Part shown: piece after piece, positions 28,431 to 37,229 of the stretch
Layout of the letters: each line of letters begins with the position of its first letter
How positions within the stretch are numbered: the stretch's first letter is position 1
From: Brevundimonas subvibrioides ATCC 15264
Lineage (GTDB): Bacteria; Pseudomonadota; Alphaproteobacteria; Caulobacterales; Caulobacteraceae
Length of the DNA: 64,000 bases
Direction: 5' to 3'
Assembly: GCF_000144605.1 (NCBI RefSeq)
Contig: NC_014375.1
Location: forward strand, 1,674,001 to 1,738,000
Program-made: the position numbers and the translations under genes
Notes under the pieces: model-generated
What the model was told of the DNA's origin: nothing
The model's database searches: none
What the model saw: only the letters and a program-made list of their open reading frames with translations

Positions 28431-29318
28431 GTGAAGGCGGGCATCAATGCCGTGACAGCCGCGCTGGTCGTGGGCATCGGGATCGGGCTGGTCCTGACGC
28501 CGGACGGTCGCGCCTGGCTGCGCCGTCCGACCCTGATGCTCGGTGCAGCGGCCAATGCCTCGGCCGGGCCGGGACCCGGCCAGCCCGCGGCCCCGCCCGT
28601 GGTCGCACCCGTCCTGCCCACACTGACGCCCCTGCAGGAGAAGGCCGCGCGCGGCAGCCTGCGCATCGGCGTGTTCGGCGATTCCATGGGCGACGGATTG
28701 TGGACCGCGCTGTATCGCGATCTCCGCGCGCAGCCGGGCGTCACGGTGACCAAGTTCAGCGAGGTCTCGACCGGGCTGAGCCGCTACGACTACGTCGACA
28801 TCCAGGCCAAGACGGCGCGCCAGATCGCCGAACAGCCGGTCGACGTGGCGGTGATCCTGTTCGGCACCAACGATGCCCAGGGCATCAGCATGGATGGCGA
28901 GATCCACGATTTCGGCACCGAGGGCTGGAAGGTCGCCTATGCCCGACGGGTCGACGACCTGGTGGCGATGCTGCGGGGCCGGGACATCGCGGTCTACTGG
29001 GTCGGCCTGCCCAAGATGAAGCGCGCCGGGTTCGATGCGAAGATGGCCCTGATCAACGGGGTCGTGTCGGCGCGGATGGCAGCGCTGGGCGTGCCCTATA
29101 TCGAGACCGAAAGCCTGACCGAGAACGCGGACGGCGAGTATGACGCCTATCTGCCCGAGACGGGCACGGGTCGGCGGCGGCTGATGCGGGCCAACGACGG
29201 GATCCACATGTCGATGGCGGGCTATCTGCGGATCGCCGAGCCGGTCGCCGCGCGGCTGAAGCGCGATGCGGGGCTCGACGCACCGGTCGTGCCGACCGCG
29301 CCCGCCGCCGGGGTGTGA
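28431..29318 (+). CDS. DUF459/SGNH-family hydrolase, first gene of an acylation-type operon
   Basis: 295 residues. A membrane anchor (about 4-20) precedes a Pro-rich linker and an SGNH domain with RIGVFGDSMGDGLW (catalytic Ser), LFGTNDAQG (block III) and a C-terminal NDGIHMSMAGY with the Asp/His pair. DUF459 proteins are periplasmic SGNH hydrolases or acyltransferases. The start is GTG at 28431. Its stop overlaps the next gene's GTG start, and an MBOAT gene follows, which argues for an acyl-transfer role at the envelope. Confidence 0.8.
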   Translation: MKAGINAVTAALVVGIGIGLVLTPDGRAWLRRPTLMLGAAANASAGPGPGQPAAPPVVAPVLPTLTPLQEKAARGSLRIGVFGDSMGDGLWTALYRDLRAQPGVTVTKFSEVSTGLSRYDYVDIQAKTARQIAEQPVDVAVILFGTNDAQGISMDGEIHDFGTEGWKVAYARRVDDLVAMLRGRDIAVYWVGLPKMKRAGFDAKMALINGVVSARMAALGVPYIETESLTENADGEYDAYLPETGTGRRRLMRANDGIHMSMAGYLRIAEPVAARLKRDAGLDAPVVPTAPAAGV

Positions 29319-30121
29319 TCCGGACAGCCCTGATCGCTGCGGGTGCGCTGGCCGTCGCGGGCGCGTCAGGCGCGCAGGAGCGTCCCTATGCGCCCCTGCC
29401 GTCGCCGGTCAGCGCCACCTGTGCCAACGGCCTGTGTCAGCCCGGGGCGCTTGCGTCCCTTTTCACGGCCCTGGCTCGGCCCGGACGACCCGTGCGCATC
29501 GTGCAGTTCGGCGACAGCCATACGGCGGGGGGCGACATCGCGGCCTCGCTGATGTGGCGGCTGCGCGGGCGGTTCGAGGAGCGCGAGATCGCCCTCAGCG
29601 CTCAGGGCGAGGTCGGCGCGACCCTGAACGCCATGGCCGGGACCGAACCCCTGCTGGCACCCGGGGACGGGACGCCGGACCTCGTCGTGATCGCCTATGG
29701 CACCAACGAGGGGTTCGACGATCTGCTGGACCCGGCCGCCTATGAGACCCTGCTGCGGGGCCAGATCACGCGGGTGAGGCAGGCGGCTCCGGGGGCATCG
29801 ATCCTGATCCTCGGGGCCCCCGAGGCGATGCGCGGGGACGGCGGGGGGACCTGTCCCGGCGACGTCGAGCAGCGCTGGAAGGCCCCGGCCATGCTGTCCG
29901 TGGTGCGGGATGTGCAGCACCGGGTCGCCGCGTCGACGGGCGTCGCGTTCTGGGACTGGAAAGGCCGCATGGGGGGAGACTGTTCGGCCTTTGCCCTGAC
30001 GCAGGGCGACACGCCCCTGATGCGCGGCGATCATGTGCATTTCACCGGGCCCGGCGGGGACTGGATCGGGTCGCTGCTTTTCGCCGACCTGATGACGGCC
30101 TACGACCGGCGGGGCTTCTGA
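29315..30121 (+). CDS. Periplasmic SGNH/GDSL hydrolase-like protein
   Basis: 268 residues with a signal peptide (1-20, ending SGAQE). SGNH blocks are IVQFGDSHTAGGD (catalytic Ser in GDSHT), VVIAYGTNEGFDD (block III) and DHVHFTGPGGDWIG near the end (Asp/His pair). The GDSHT form is typical of acyltransferase-associated SGNH proteins of the AlgJ/AlgX or PatB kind. It is coupled to both neighbours: a four-base overlap upstream and one spacer base before the MBOAT gene. Confidence 0.82.
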   Translation: MIRTALIAAGALAVAGASGAQERPYAPLPSPVSATCANGLCQPGALASLFTALARPGRPVRIVQFGDSHTAGGDIAASLMWRLRGRFEEREIALSAQGEVGATLNAMAGTEPLLAPGDGTPDLVVIAYGTNEGFDDLLDPAAYETLLRGQITRVRQAAPGASILILGAPEAMRGDGGGTCPGDVEQRWKAPAMLSVVRDVQHRVAASTGVAFWDWKGRMGGDCSAFALTQGDTPLMRGDHVHFTGPGGDWIGSLLFADLMTAYDRRGF

Positions 30122-30122
30122 C

Positions 30123-31523
30123 ATGCTGTTCCCGACGCTGGCCTTCGGCGTGTTCTTCCTGTTCGTCTATTTCACCGCCTGGTCGCTGGAACGCGAGAAC
30201 GGGCGGCGAAAGCTGTTCCTGCTGCTGGCCAGCTGGTTCTTCTATGCCCAGTGGGACTGGCGGTTCGTCGCCCTGCTGATCGCGTCGGCGATCCTCAACT
30301 GGGGTGTCGCGGTCCTGGTCGCGCGCAGGCCGGCGGACCGGCGCGCCTGGCTGGTGGGGCTGGGCGTCGCGGTCAATCTGCTGATCCTGGGCGTCTTCAA
30401 ATACTACGGCTTCTTCGTCGAACAGGCGGGTGACCTGCTGACCCGGTTCGGCTGGGAGCGGGACCTGCCGCTGCTGCAGATCGTGCTGCCGGTGGGGATC
30501 TCGTTCTTCACCTTCCAGGGCATTTCCTATGTCGTGGACGTGCACCGGGGAAAGACGCCGCTGGCCAGGAGCCTGCTGGACGTCATGCTGCTGATGAGCT
30601 TCTTCCCGCACCTGGTGGCCGGGCCGATCGTGCGGGCGTCCGACCTGCTGCCCCAGTTCGACCGCGTGCCTCGGCTGACGCGCGAGATGGCGGCGCACGG
30701 CCTGCTGCTGATCTGCTGGGGCCTGTTCAAGAAGACGGTGATCGCCTCCGAGCTGTCGGTGCGGCTGGTCGACCCGGTCTTCTTCGATCCATCCGCATAC
30801 GGAACATGGGATTTGGTGGCCGCCGTCTACGGCTATGCGGTCCAGATCTATTGCGACTTCTCGGCCTATTCGGACATGGCGATCGGGATCGCGGCGCTGC
30901 TCGGCTACTCGTTCCCGCGCAATTTCGACCAGCCGTACCGGGCCAGTTCGATGCAGGACTTCTGGCGGCGCTGGCACATCAGCCTGTCCAGCTGGCTGCG
31001 GGACTATCTCTATGTGCCGCTGGGCGGCGGCAGGAAGGGGCTGGCCCGGTCCTGCCTGAACGTCTTCGTCACCATGCTGCTGGGCGGGCTGTGGCACGGG
31101 GCGGCCTGGACCTTCGTGGCCTGGGGGGCGCTGCACGGCGGGGTCCAGGTGGTAGAGCGGCTGGGCAGATCGGTTCTGGGGCCGGGCAGGGGGCCGCCCG
31201 CCTGGCTGGGCGTGCTGATTACCTTCCACATCGTCTGCCTGGGCTGGATCCTGTTCCGGGCCGAGACCTTCCCCATGGCGATGGAGGTGCTGACGGGTCT
31301 GGGGCGGTTCGAGCCGGCGACGCTCGTCACGCCCTTCCTGCTGGTGCTCATCGTCGGCGGGCTGGCCATGCATTGGCTGCCGCCGCGCGCGATCGAGGGC
31401 GTCGCGACCTGGCTCAAGCCCGCGCCGTCGCTGACCATGGGCCTGCTGGTCGGCGCTGCGATCCTGCTGGTCGAGGCGGTCAGGCCCGACGGCGTCGCGC
31501 CCTTCATCTATTTCCAGTTCTGA
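30123..31523 (+). CDS. MBOAT-family membrane O-acyltransferase
   Basis: 466-residue multi-pass membrane protein of the AlgI/DltB/PatA type. It begins MLFPTLAFGVFFLFVYFTAW, and shows IYCDFSAYSDMAIGIAALLGY, the conserved SMQDFWRRWHISLSSWLRDYLYVPLGG and MLLGGLWHGAAWTFVAWGALHG, whose His is the catalytic residue of the family. Such proteins move acyl groups, often acetyl, across the inner membrane to periplasmic SGNH partners, which here are encoded just upstream. The target polymer is not evident. Confidence 0.92.
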   Translation: MLFPTLAFGVFFLFVYFTAWSLERENGRRKLFLLLASWFFYAQWDWRFVALLIASAILNWGVAVLVARRPADRRAWLVGLGVAVNLLILGVFKYYGFFVEQAGDLLTRFGWERDLPLLQIVLPVGISFFTFQGISYVVDVHRGKTPLARSLLDVMLLMSFFPHLVAGPIVRASDLLPQFDRVPRLTREMAAHGLLLICWGLFKKTVIASELSVRLVDPVFFDPSAYGTWDLVAAVYGYAVQIYCDFSAYSDMAIGIAALLGYSFPRNFDQPYRASSMQDFWRRWHISLSSWLRDYLYVPLGGGRKGLARSCLNVFVTMLLGGLWHGAAWTFVAWGALHGGVQVVERLGRSVLGPGRGPPAWLGVLITFHIVCLGWILFRAETFPMAMEVLTGLGRFEPATLVTPFLLVLIVGGLAMHWLPPRAIEGVATWLKPAPSLTMGLLVGAAILLVEAVRPDGVAPFIYFQF

Positions 31524-31535
31524 GGGGGCGAGCCG

Positions 31536-32048
31536 ATGACCCAGCATCCCGACGATCCCGAGACGCCGCTGGCCCCGTTCCCTGTGGCGAACACCGTCTC
31601 GCCGTTCCCGCCGCTGGAAGGCGAGCGGGTCGAGCCCTATCTGGACGCAGCGCCGGCCGATCCTCCCAGCGACTGGATCGAAACCGCCGACGCCCACGAC
31701 CTGCCGACCGCACCGCATGACGCGCCGACGGTGAACCCCCTGATCGCCCTGGGACGGTTCGCCTTCCCGCCGGGGGCACCGCCGGACGACGAGGGTGTGG
31801 CGGCCCGGGAGCGGCGCTGGGCCAGCCGGACGATCGTGCTGGCGACGGCCTTCCTGCTGATCTTCAACGCCGTCTCGATCCAGAACTGGTCACGGCAACA
31901 GGCCCCGGGGTGGGTGACCACCACGGTCCGCAGGCTGGCCGACGTCTGGGCCGAGCAGATCGCCCAGCTGGGGGCTGACCAGCCCCGGCAGGCCGTGCGC
32001 GACGGCTACGAGGCCGGGCGGGATGCGGACTGGCCCCGGTCGGGCTGA
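31536..32048 (+). CDS. Single-pass membrane protein of the MBOAT/SGNH operon, unknown function
   Basis: 170 residues. Residues 1-85 are acidic and proline-rich, apparently cytoplasmic and disordered; a hydrophobic helix at about 100-116 (TIVLATAFLLIFNAVSI) is followed by a 50-residue tail. It starts 12 bases after the MBOAT stop. I do not recognise a family; position suggests an accessory or anchoring subunit. Confidence 0.65.
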   Translation: MTQHPDDPETPLAPFPVANTVSPFPPLEGERVEPYLDAAPADPPSDWIETADAHDLPTAPHDAPTVNPLIALGRFAFPPGAPPDDEGVAARERRWASRTIVLATAFLLIFNAVSIQNWSRQQAPGWVTTTVRRLADVWAEQIAQLGADQPRQAVRDGYEAGRDADWPRSG

Positions 32049-32051
32049 TCG

Positions 32052-33605
32052 TCAGCCCAGAAAGCCCAGCCCGCGGGTTCCGAAGTTGCCGAGGTTGGGG
32101 AAGATCGTGTCGAGGTTCGATTCCGACACGCCCATCCAACGCCCCATGGTCGCGCCGTACTGATCGACCGAGGTGGTCGGCACCAGGGACGCCCGGCTCA
32201 TATCGGGGTTCCGGAACGTGCCCAGATCGACGCCCAGGGTCGGATACTGGCCGTAGATGTCGCCGCCCCGTACGGAGCCGCCCATGACGAAATGGTGGCC
32301 GCCCCAGGCGTGGTCGGTGCCGTCGCCGTTTGTCGTGAAGGTTCGTGAAAAGTCCGAGGCGGTGAAGGTGGTCACCGCCGGGCGCATGTTCACGCCTCCC
32401 AGATTGCCCAGGGCGCTGTCGAAATAGGCCATGGCGTGGGCCACCTTGGCCAGATTGTTGGCCTGGGCCGTGTTCTGGAAGTCGTGGGTGTCCCAGCCGC
32501 CGAGGCTGACGAAGAACACCTGGCGCTTGGCCCCCAGCGCCGGGGCGGCGGCGATCATGCGGGCCACGGTCTGCAACTGGACGGCCAGGGAGTTGGTCTC
32601 GGTCGCGCCGGTGATGGGGTTCACATAGGCGGGCGCGGCCTGGACGCCCGTCACGGCGGCTGACGCGAAGACGCTGTTGACCGAGGTGGCCGCGCCGATC
32701 GATCGGCCGGTGGTCGTCGCATAGTCCGCCGCGAACAGACTGGCCGAGGAGGTATCGGTGATGATGTCGCGCACCCGGCCCGGTGCCACGGTCGATCCGA
32801 ACAGGCTGTTGGCCGACTGGCCGGTGATGACGACGGCCGGCTGGGCGGCGGTCGTCATCTGGTACTGGACGACGCTCTGACCCGACAGGAAGACGGCGTT
32901 TCCGGCCGTGGAGATGGCGGTGAACAGGGATCCGTTGCCGTTGAGGCTGGACAGCAGGTCGCCGTAGCGGCCGCCCCAGCCGACCCGGGCACCCTCGGTC
33001 TGACCCGCCTGCCAGGTCGACTGCTGGTCGTTGTGCGAGAACAGGTTCGCCGGGAAGGCCACGGTCCGCCCCTGATACTGGGCCTTGGTGATCGGACGGA
33101 TCAGGGTGCCGACATTGGCCACGACGCCCAGACGTCCGGCGTCGAACAGGGTCTTCAGCGGACCCAGGAAGGGATGCAGGCCGAAGGTGCGGACCGTCGC
33201 GTTCGTCCCGGCGGGGATGGGGTTGGGCGTGCGCGGCACGATGGGCAGGACGCCGCCCCAGGCCTCGGGCGTATTGGCCTGGGCCACGCGGCCCGTGACG
33301 GGACTGGTCGCCCCGACCGGGGTGGGCGGAGTGCCGACCGGCATCAGGGCGATGGGCGCATTGCCGGTGTTGCGCGCGGCGAAGTAACGGCCCCAGGAAT
33401 CGCTGTCGGTGGCGAGGACGGTGTTGTGGCTGTCGTTGCCGCCGAACAGGAAGATGCAGACGAGGGCCTTGTAGTCCGGCGCGCTCTGGCTGGCGGCATT
33501 GCCGGCGGCCATCAACTGGGCGGCGAAGGGGCTGGCCGCCCCCAGCATCGACATGGCCCCGCCGATGCGGAGCAGCTGACGACGGTTGTGGATTCCGTGG
33601 GTCAT
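32052..33605 (-). CDS. DUF1501 family secreted protein
   Basis: 517 residues. The N-terminus NRRQLLRIGGAMSMLGAASPFAAQ resembles a twin-arginine signal. The DUF1501 core shows LVCIFLFGGNDSHNT early and a late FFVSLGGWDTHDFQ and TDHAWGGHHFVMGGSVRGG, all typical of this sulfatase-like family. It lies 10 bases behind the DUF1800 gene and is co-transcribed with it, the common pairing for these families. Function is unknown; DUF1501/DUF1800 pairs are often linked with extracellular or envelope processes. Confidence 0.9.
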   Translation of the reverse strand: MTHGIHNRRQLLRIGGAMSMLGAASPFAAQLMAAGNAASQSAPDYKALVCIFLFGGNDSHNTVLATDSDSWGRYFAARNTGNAPIALMPVGTPPTPVGATSPVTGRVAQANTPEAWGGVLPIVPRTPNPIPAGTNATVRTFGLHPFLGPLKTLFDAGRLGVVANVGTLIRPITKAQYQGRTVAFPANLFSHNDQQSTWQAGQTEGARVGWGGRYGDLLSSLNGNGSLFTAISTAGNAVFLSGQSVVQYQMTTAAQPAVVITGQSANSLFGSTVAPGRVRDIITDTSSASLFAADYATTTGRSIGAATSVNSVFASAAVTGVQAAPAYVNPITGATETNSLAVQLQTVARMIAAAPALGAKRQVFFVSLGGWDTHDFQNTAQANNLAKVAHAMAYFDSALGNLGGVNMRPAVTTFTASDFSRTFTTNGDGTDHAWGGHHFVMGGSVRGGDIYGQYPTLGVDLGTFRNPDMSRASLVPTTSVDQYGATMGRWMGVSESNLDTIFPNLGNFGTRGLGFLG

Positions 33606-33615
33606 CTTGCCGTCC

Positions 33616-35349
33616 TCACCGCTGAACCAGATAGTCGGGCGACACCATCGTCATATAGACGGCCAGCTTCGACCGGTTCAGCAGGGCGGTGTCGATCGCT
33701 GCCTGATTGGTCCCGGTGGCGGCCGGGACCGCCACGCTGTTGATGCTCTCGACCAGGCGCGCCCGCAGCTGGGTCGTCATGGTGCCGTACAGAAGCATCC
33801 GGTTCATCCGGTCGGCGAGGGCATTGGCGTCTGCGGCCACCGCGATCTCCCGGGTATAGGGGGACAGGACGTCCCGACCGGTCCCGATGCCGTTTCCGAT
33901 CGCGCCCTGCATGGTGTTGGCATAGCCGGCGACGGTCACCTCATCCACGATCTGGAACTCGGGCGCGGTCAGGTTGGCGGTGCCGAGCCGGGTATTGGGC
34001 GGGACGTAGCCGGGCCGGAAGAAGTTGAACACCGAGGGGGACGACAGGGCGGACTGGCTGAGCGAGGTATTGGCGCTGGTCGAGTTCAGCAGATAGTTGC
34101 CGCTGACCGAGGTCGCCCCGAACGCCCGCATCCAGTTGGTCATGCGGATCACAGGCTCGCGCACCTTGCCCGCGGTCGAGGCCGATAGGACGGTGATGTC
34201 GCGGGCCTCGGTGTCCAGCAGGATGGTCCGGACCACCGCGGCCAGGTCGCCGCGCACCCCCGAGCCGTTGTTGACGAAGGTCGCCGAGCAGCGGCCGACG
34301 TAGGCCGGGGTCGGATTCGAGGTCACCAGCCGCTGGATCAGCTGTTTGCAGATGAAGGGCGGGACGTTGACGTTGTTGAAGATGGCGTCCAGCGCGATCT
34401 TCAGGTCATCGGCAGCGTCCGTCGATCCTTCCGGGATCGTGGTCCCGAGAAAGGTCTTGACCGACGTCGAATGGTAGTTGGCGTAGGGGATCATCGGCCG
34501 GACGTAGCTGTCGGGCGTGCGGGAGCCGCCGAAGAAGGTCGAGTTCGTCGGCGTGGCCGCATACCAGCTGAAGCCCGTGAACACGCGCGCCAGGTTCGAG
34601 ATGTCGGACGGGGTGTAGGTCGGGATCGGATTGTTCGACGAGTCGCGCCGGACGGTGCCGTCCATGTTCAGTTCCTGGACCCCCAGCGACATCAACTGCA
34701 TGACCTCGCGGGCGAAATTCTCGTCCGGGTTCCGGCCGGTGGTCGCGTCTTCCTTCTGGTTCGCCAGGTGGGTCAGGTAGATCCCCATCATCGGATGCAG
34801 GGCGACCTGCTCCAGCAGGGTGCGGTAGTTGCCGAAGGCATTGGCCCCCAGCATGTCGTAGTAGGCACCGGCCCCGCGGATATCGATGTTGGGATCCAGC
34901 ACGGAGATGACGAAGATCTCCGACAGGGCCAGCTTCATCCGCTCGCGCAGCTGGGCCTGTCCGGTGGCGGAATAGAGCCAGAAGCTTTCATAGAACTGGT
35001 TGGCGCCGAGCGACGCCGTGGGATTGGTCAGGCGCAACTGGGCCAGACGGTTGTCCAGATAGGTCAGATGCGACGACGACTGGGCCGCCATCTGCTGGGT
35101 CAGCCAGCCGCTGTAGCCGATGGCGATGACGGCATCGATCTCAGCATCGGTCGGTCCGAAGGTCGCCTGGGTCAGAAGCCGGGCGGCTTCGGCGGGCGTG
35201 GGGGCCGCGACCGGAGGCGGAGGGGCCGGGCCGCCACCGCCGCCGCTGGAGCCGCCGCCGCCACCACCGCCGCAGGACGCGAGGCCGATCGCCAGGGCGA
35301 AGGGGAGGGCCAGCGTTCGCGCCCAGCCGAAGAGTGATGGATTCCGCAC
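33616..35349 (-). CDS. DUF1800 family lipoprotein
   Basis: 577 residues. A lipoprotein-like signal (LPFALAIGLASC) is followed at once by a Gly/Ser/Pro-rich linker and then the DUF1800 domain, with AARLLTQATFGPTDAEID near its start, NFAREVMQLMSLGVQELN in the middle and LSSPSVFNFFRPGYVPP later. The stop is close to the DUF1501 start. The Gly-rich stretch next to the lipid anchor would act as a flexible tether from the membrane. Confidence 0.9.
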   Translation of the reverse strand: MRNPSLFGWARTLALPFALAIGLASCGGGGGGGSSGGGGGPAPPPPVAAPTPAEAARLLTQATFGPTDAEIDAVIAIGYSGWLTQQMAAQSSSHLTYLDNRLAQLRLTNPTASLGANQFYESFWLYSATGQAQLRERMKLALSEIFVISVLDPNIDIRGAGAYYDMLGANAFGNYRTLLEQVALHPMMGIYLTHLANQKEDATTGRNPDENFAREVMQLMSLGVQELNMDGTVRRDSSNNPIPTYTPSDISNLARVFTGFSWYAATPTNSTFFGGSRTPDSYVRPMIPYANYHSTSVKTFLGTTIPEGSTDAADDLKIALDAIFNNVNVPPFICKQLIQRLVTSNPTPAYVGRCSATFVNNGSGVRGDLAAVVRTILLDTEARDITVLSASTAGKVREPVIRMTNWMRAFGATSVSGNYLLNSTSANTSLSQSALSSPSVFNFFRPGYVPPNTRLGTANLTAPEFQIVDEVTVAGYANTMQGAIGNGIGTGRDVLSPYTREIAVAADANALADRMNRMLLYGTMTTQLRARLVESINSVAVPAATGTNQAAIDTALLNRSKLAVYMTMVSPDYLVQR

Positions 35350-35591
35350 GCCTGTCCCCCGACACGCAGCCGTTTTTACGGCCTTCTGGATTGCTCAGGG
35401 GTAGGCTTACAATATGAATAAATGGCTTGAAACCGATGTTCGGCCGGTCACGCTATCGGGAGCAGCTTCGCCATATACCGACCGATCACTGTTCGTTGAT
35501 CGCCGAAGTTGTAACGGGCCATGACAGGGCGACAGTGCTTTGCTTCCGGCTGTGCGGCCACGCCTGGTGAGCCGCCGAAGGAGGTGTCACG

Positions 35592-36359
35592 ATGCTTGAT
35601 CTGCTCAGCCGGCTGATCGCTCCCATCCTTGCCGCTGCCAGCCTGTCGCTGGCGGGCTCCGCCGGTGCCCAGACCCCGCCGACCGTCGTGCTCGTCCACG
35701 GCGCCTGGGCCGATGGTTCGTCGTGGGAGACCGTCATTCCCTATCTGCATCGCGCGGGCCTGCGCGTCGTCGCCGTGCAGAACCCGCTTTCCAGCCTCGA
35801 GGCGGACGTGGCCAACGTAAACCGCGTGATCGCCGACCAGCCGGGTGATGTGGTTCTGGTCGGCCACTCCTACGGCGGCGTGGTCATTTCGGAAGCCGGC
35901 AACAGCCCGGGGGTCAAGGGGCTCGTCTATGTCACGGCATTCGCCCCCGGGCCCAATCAGGGGGTGAACTCCATCCTGTCGGGCTTTCCGCCGCCCGTCT
36001 GGTTTCCGCTGCTGCACGCCGACGCCGGGGGCTGGGTGACCTGGCCCGCCGAGGCCATGGCGACCTATTTCTCCGCCGGACTGCCGCCTGAGCTGCAGAC
36101 CGTGCTGGCCGCGACCCAGCACCCGACCTTCTTCAAGGTCAACGACGACACCATCGGTGCCGTCCCGGCCTGGACCCATCATCCGACGACCTACGTCGTC
36201 GCCACCCAGGACCAGATCATCCCGCCGCCGTTGCAGCAGGCCTTCGCCCAGGCCATCGGCGCGACGGTGGTCCCGGTCGACGGGGGACATCTGGTCATGC
36301 TGGCGCAGCCGGAGGCCGTTGCAGCGGCCATCATCGCGGCTGTGGAACGCGTCGACTGA
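35592..36359 (+). CDS. Secreted alpha/beta hydrolase
   Basis: 255 residues with a signal peptide (1-26, ending AGAQT). The alpha/beta fold shows the oxyanion strand VVLVHGAWADGSSW, nucleophile elbow VGHSYGG (Ser about 95) and a C-terminal VDGGHLVML with the catalytic His. It belongs to the esterase/salicylate-binding-like group of AB hydrolases. A full AGGAGG Shine-Dalgarno supports the start. It is divergent from the DUF1800/1501 operon across 242 bases. Substrate unknown. Confidence 0.87.
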   Translation: MLDLLSRLIAPILAAASLSLAGSAGAQTPPTVVLVHGAWADGSSWETVIPYLHRAGLRVVAVQNPLSSLEADVANVNRVIADQPGDVVLVGHSYGGVVISEAGNSPGVKGLVYVTAFAPGPNQGVNSILSGFPPPVWFPLLHADAGGWVTWPAEAMATYFSAGLPPELQTVLAATQHPTFFKVNDDTIGAVPAWTHHPTTYVVATQDQIIPPPLQQAFAQAIGATVVPVDGGHLVMLAQPEAVAAAIIAAVERVD

Positions 36360-36641
36360 TCAGGTCGCGGGCGTCTCGACCGGGTCGCGCGGCTGGGGAG
36401 GCACGGGGTTGGTGCCGTCGGGGTTGGGCAGGACGTCGGGCTGGGACGCGTCGGGGATGCCGGCACCCGGCTCCGGCGGGGAGCCGACGCCGGGCTCGAT
36501 CGCGCCGGTCGCCTCGTTCTGGCCCTCGGGCATGGTCGCCGCCGTTTCCGGCACGTTGGCCGGCGTGTCTTCGGCCTGGGTGCAGGCGGAGATGGACAGC
36601 GCCGCGAGGCCGGCGACGATGAGCATGGAGGAGGGCTTCAT
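36360..36641 (-). CDS. Small proline-rich lipoprotein
   Basis: 93 residues: signal with lipobox LSISAC (Cys 20), then an acidic Pro/Glu/Gly-rich tail without predicted structure. The start at 36641 is preceded by AGGAA and places the lipoprotein signal at the N-terminus. It ends next to the convergent hydrolase gene. No family recognised. Confidence 0.65.
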   Translation of the reverse strand: MKPSSMLIVAGLAALSISACTQAEDTPANVPETAATMPEGQNEATGAIEPGVGSPPEPGAGIPDASQPDVLPNPDGTNPVPPQPRDPVETPAT

Positions 36642-36843
36642 GGCCGGTTCCTGTTCCTGAAGTCCTGCGGCCGCGGTGCCGCCTGGCTGGACAACCGTCG
36701 ATCGGCGAAGAGGTTCCAGGCGGGCCGTGGCAGGCGACCCCCGGTCGGGACCGGTGACCGGGCCCGAGTTTCCCCGACGTGATCTTGTGACCGTCGCCGG
36801 GGAGGGATAGGGCTTTGCCTCCACCGCTTCCCAGGAGAGCAAA

Positions 36844-37149
36844 ATGGCCGATCTGGCTCAGGTTACCGATCACATCCGCGCCGCCGTCGGCGACAACTCC
36901 GGTCTGGGCAAGACCGTGAAGCTGGACATGGGCGACGCGGGCAAGATCTTCATCGACGGGGCCTCGGTGCCGAACACCGTCACCAACGACGACAAACCCG
37001 CCGACACGACCGTGACCGTGTCGTGGGACGACTTCATCGCCATGTCGGAAGGCAAACTCGACGGCATGATGGCCTTCATGCAGGGCAAGCTGAAGATCGC
37101 CGGCGACATGATGATCGCGCAGAAGCTGATCCCGCTGCTGAAGCGCTGA
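36844..37149 (+). CDS. SCP2 sterol-binding domain protein
   Basis: 101 residues covering almost only an SCP2-like domain: KIFIDGASVPNTVTNDDKPADTTVTVSWDDFIAMSEGKLDGMMAFMQGKLKIAGDMMIAQKLIPLL. The SWDDF...GKLDGM...GKLKIAGD pattern is the SCP2 hallmark; such domains bind acyl-CoA or other lipids. The start follows CAGGAG. An acyl-CoA dehydrogenase gene lies downstream past a hairpin. Confidence 0.9.
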   Translation: MADLAQVTDHIRAAVGDNSGLGKTVKLDMGDAGKIFIDGASVPNTVTNDDKPADTTVTVSWDDFIAMSEGKLDGMMAFMQGKLKIAGDMMIAQKLIPLLKR

Positions 37150-37178
37150 TCTTGCGTCGATAAAATCAAAACAAGACG

Positions 37179-37205
37179 CGGCGCGGCCCCACCGGGGTCG
37201 CGCCG
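37179..37205 (+). terminator. Hairpin between the SCP2 and acyl-CoA dehydrogenase genes
   Basis: CGGCGCGGCCCC pairs with GGGGTCGCGCCG (one mismatch) around a three-base loop; a weak T-run follows. It lies just 24 bases before the dehydrogenase start, so it may also affect that gene. Confidence 0.6.
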
Positions 37206-37229
37206 TTCGTGTCTCGGGAGGACACCACC

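Noticed and set aside
32052..35349. DUF1501/DUF1800 pair as a new system
   Set aside because: The pairing is widespread and already known, although its function is not.
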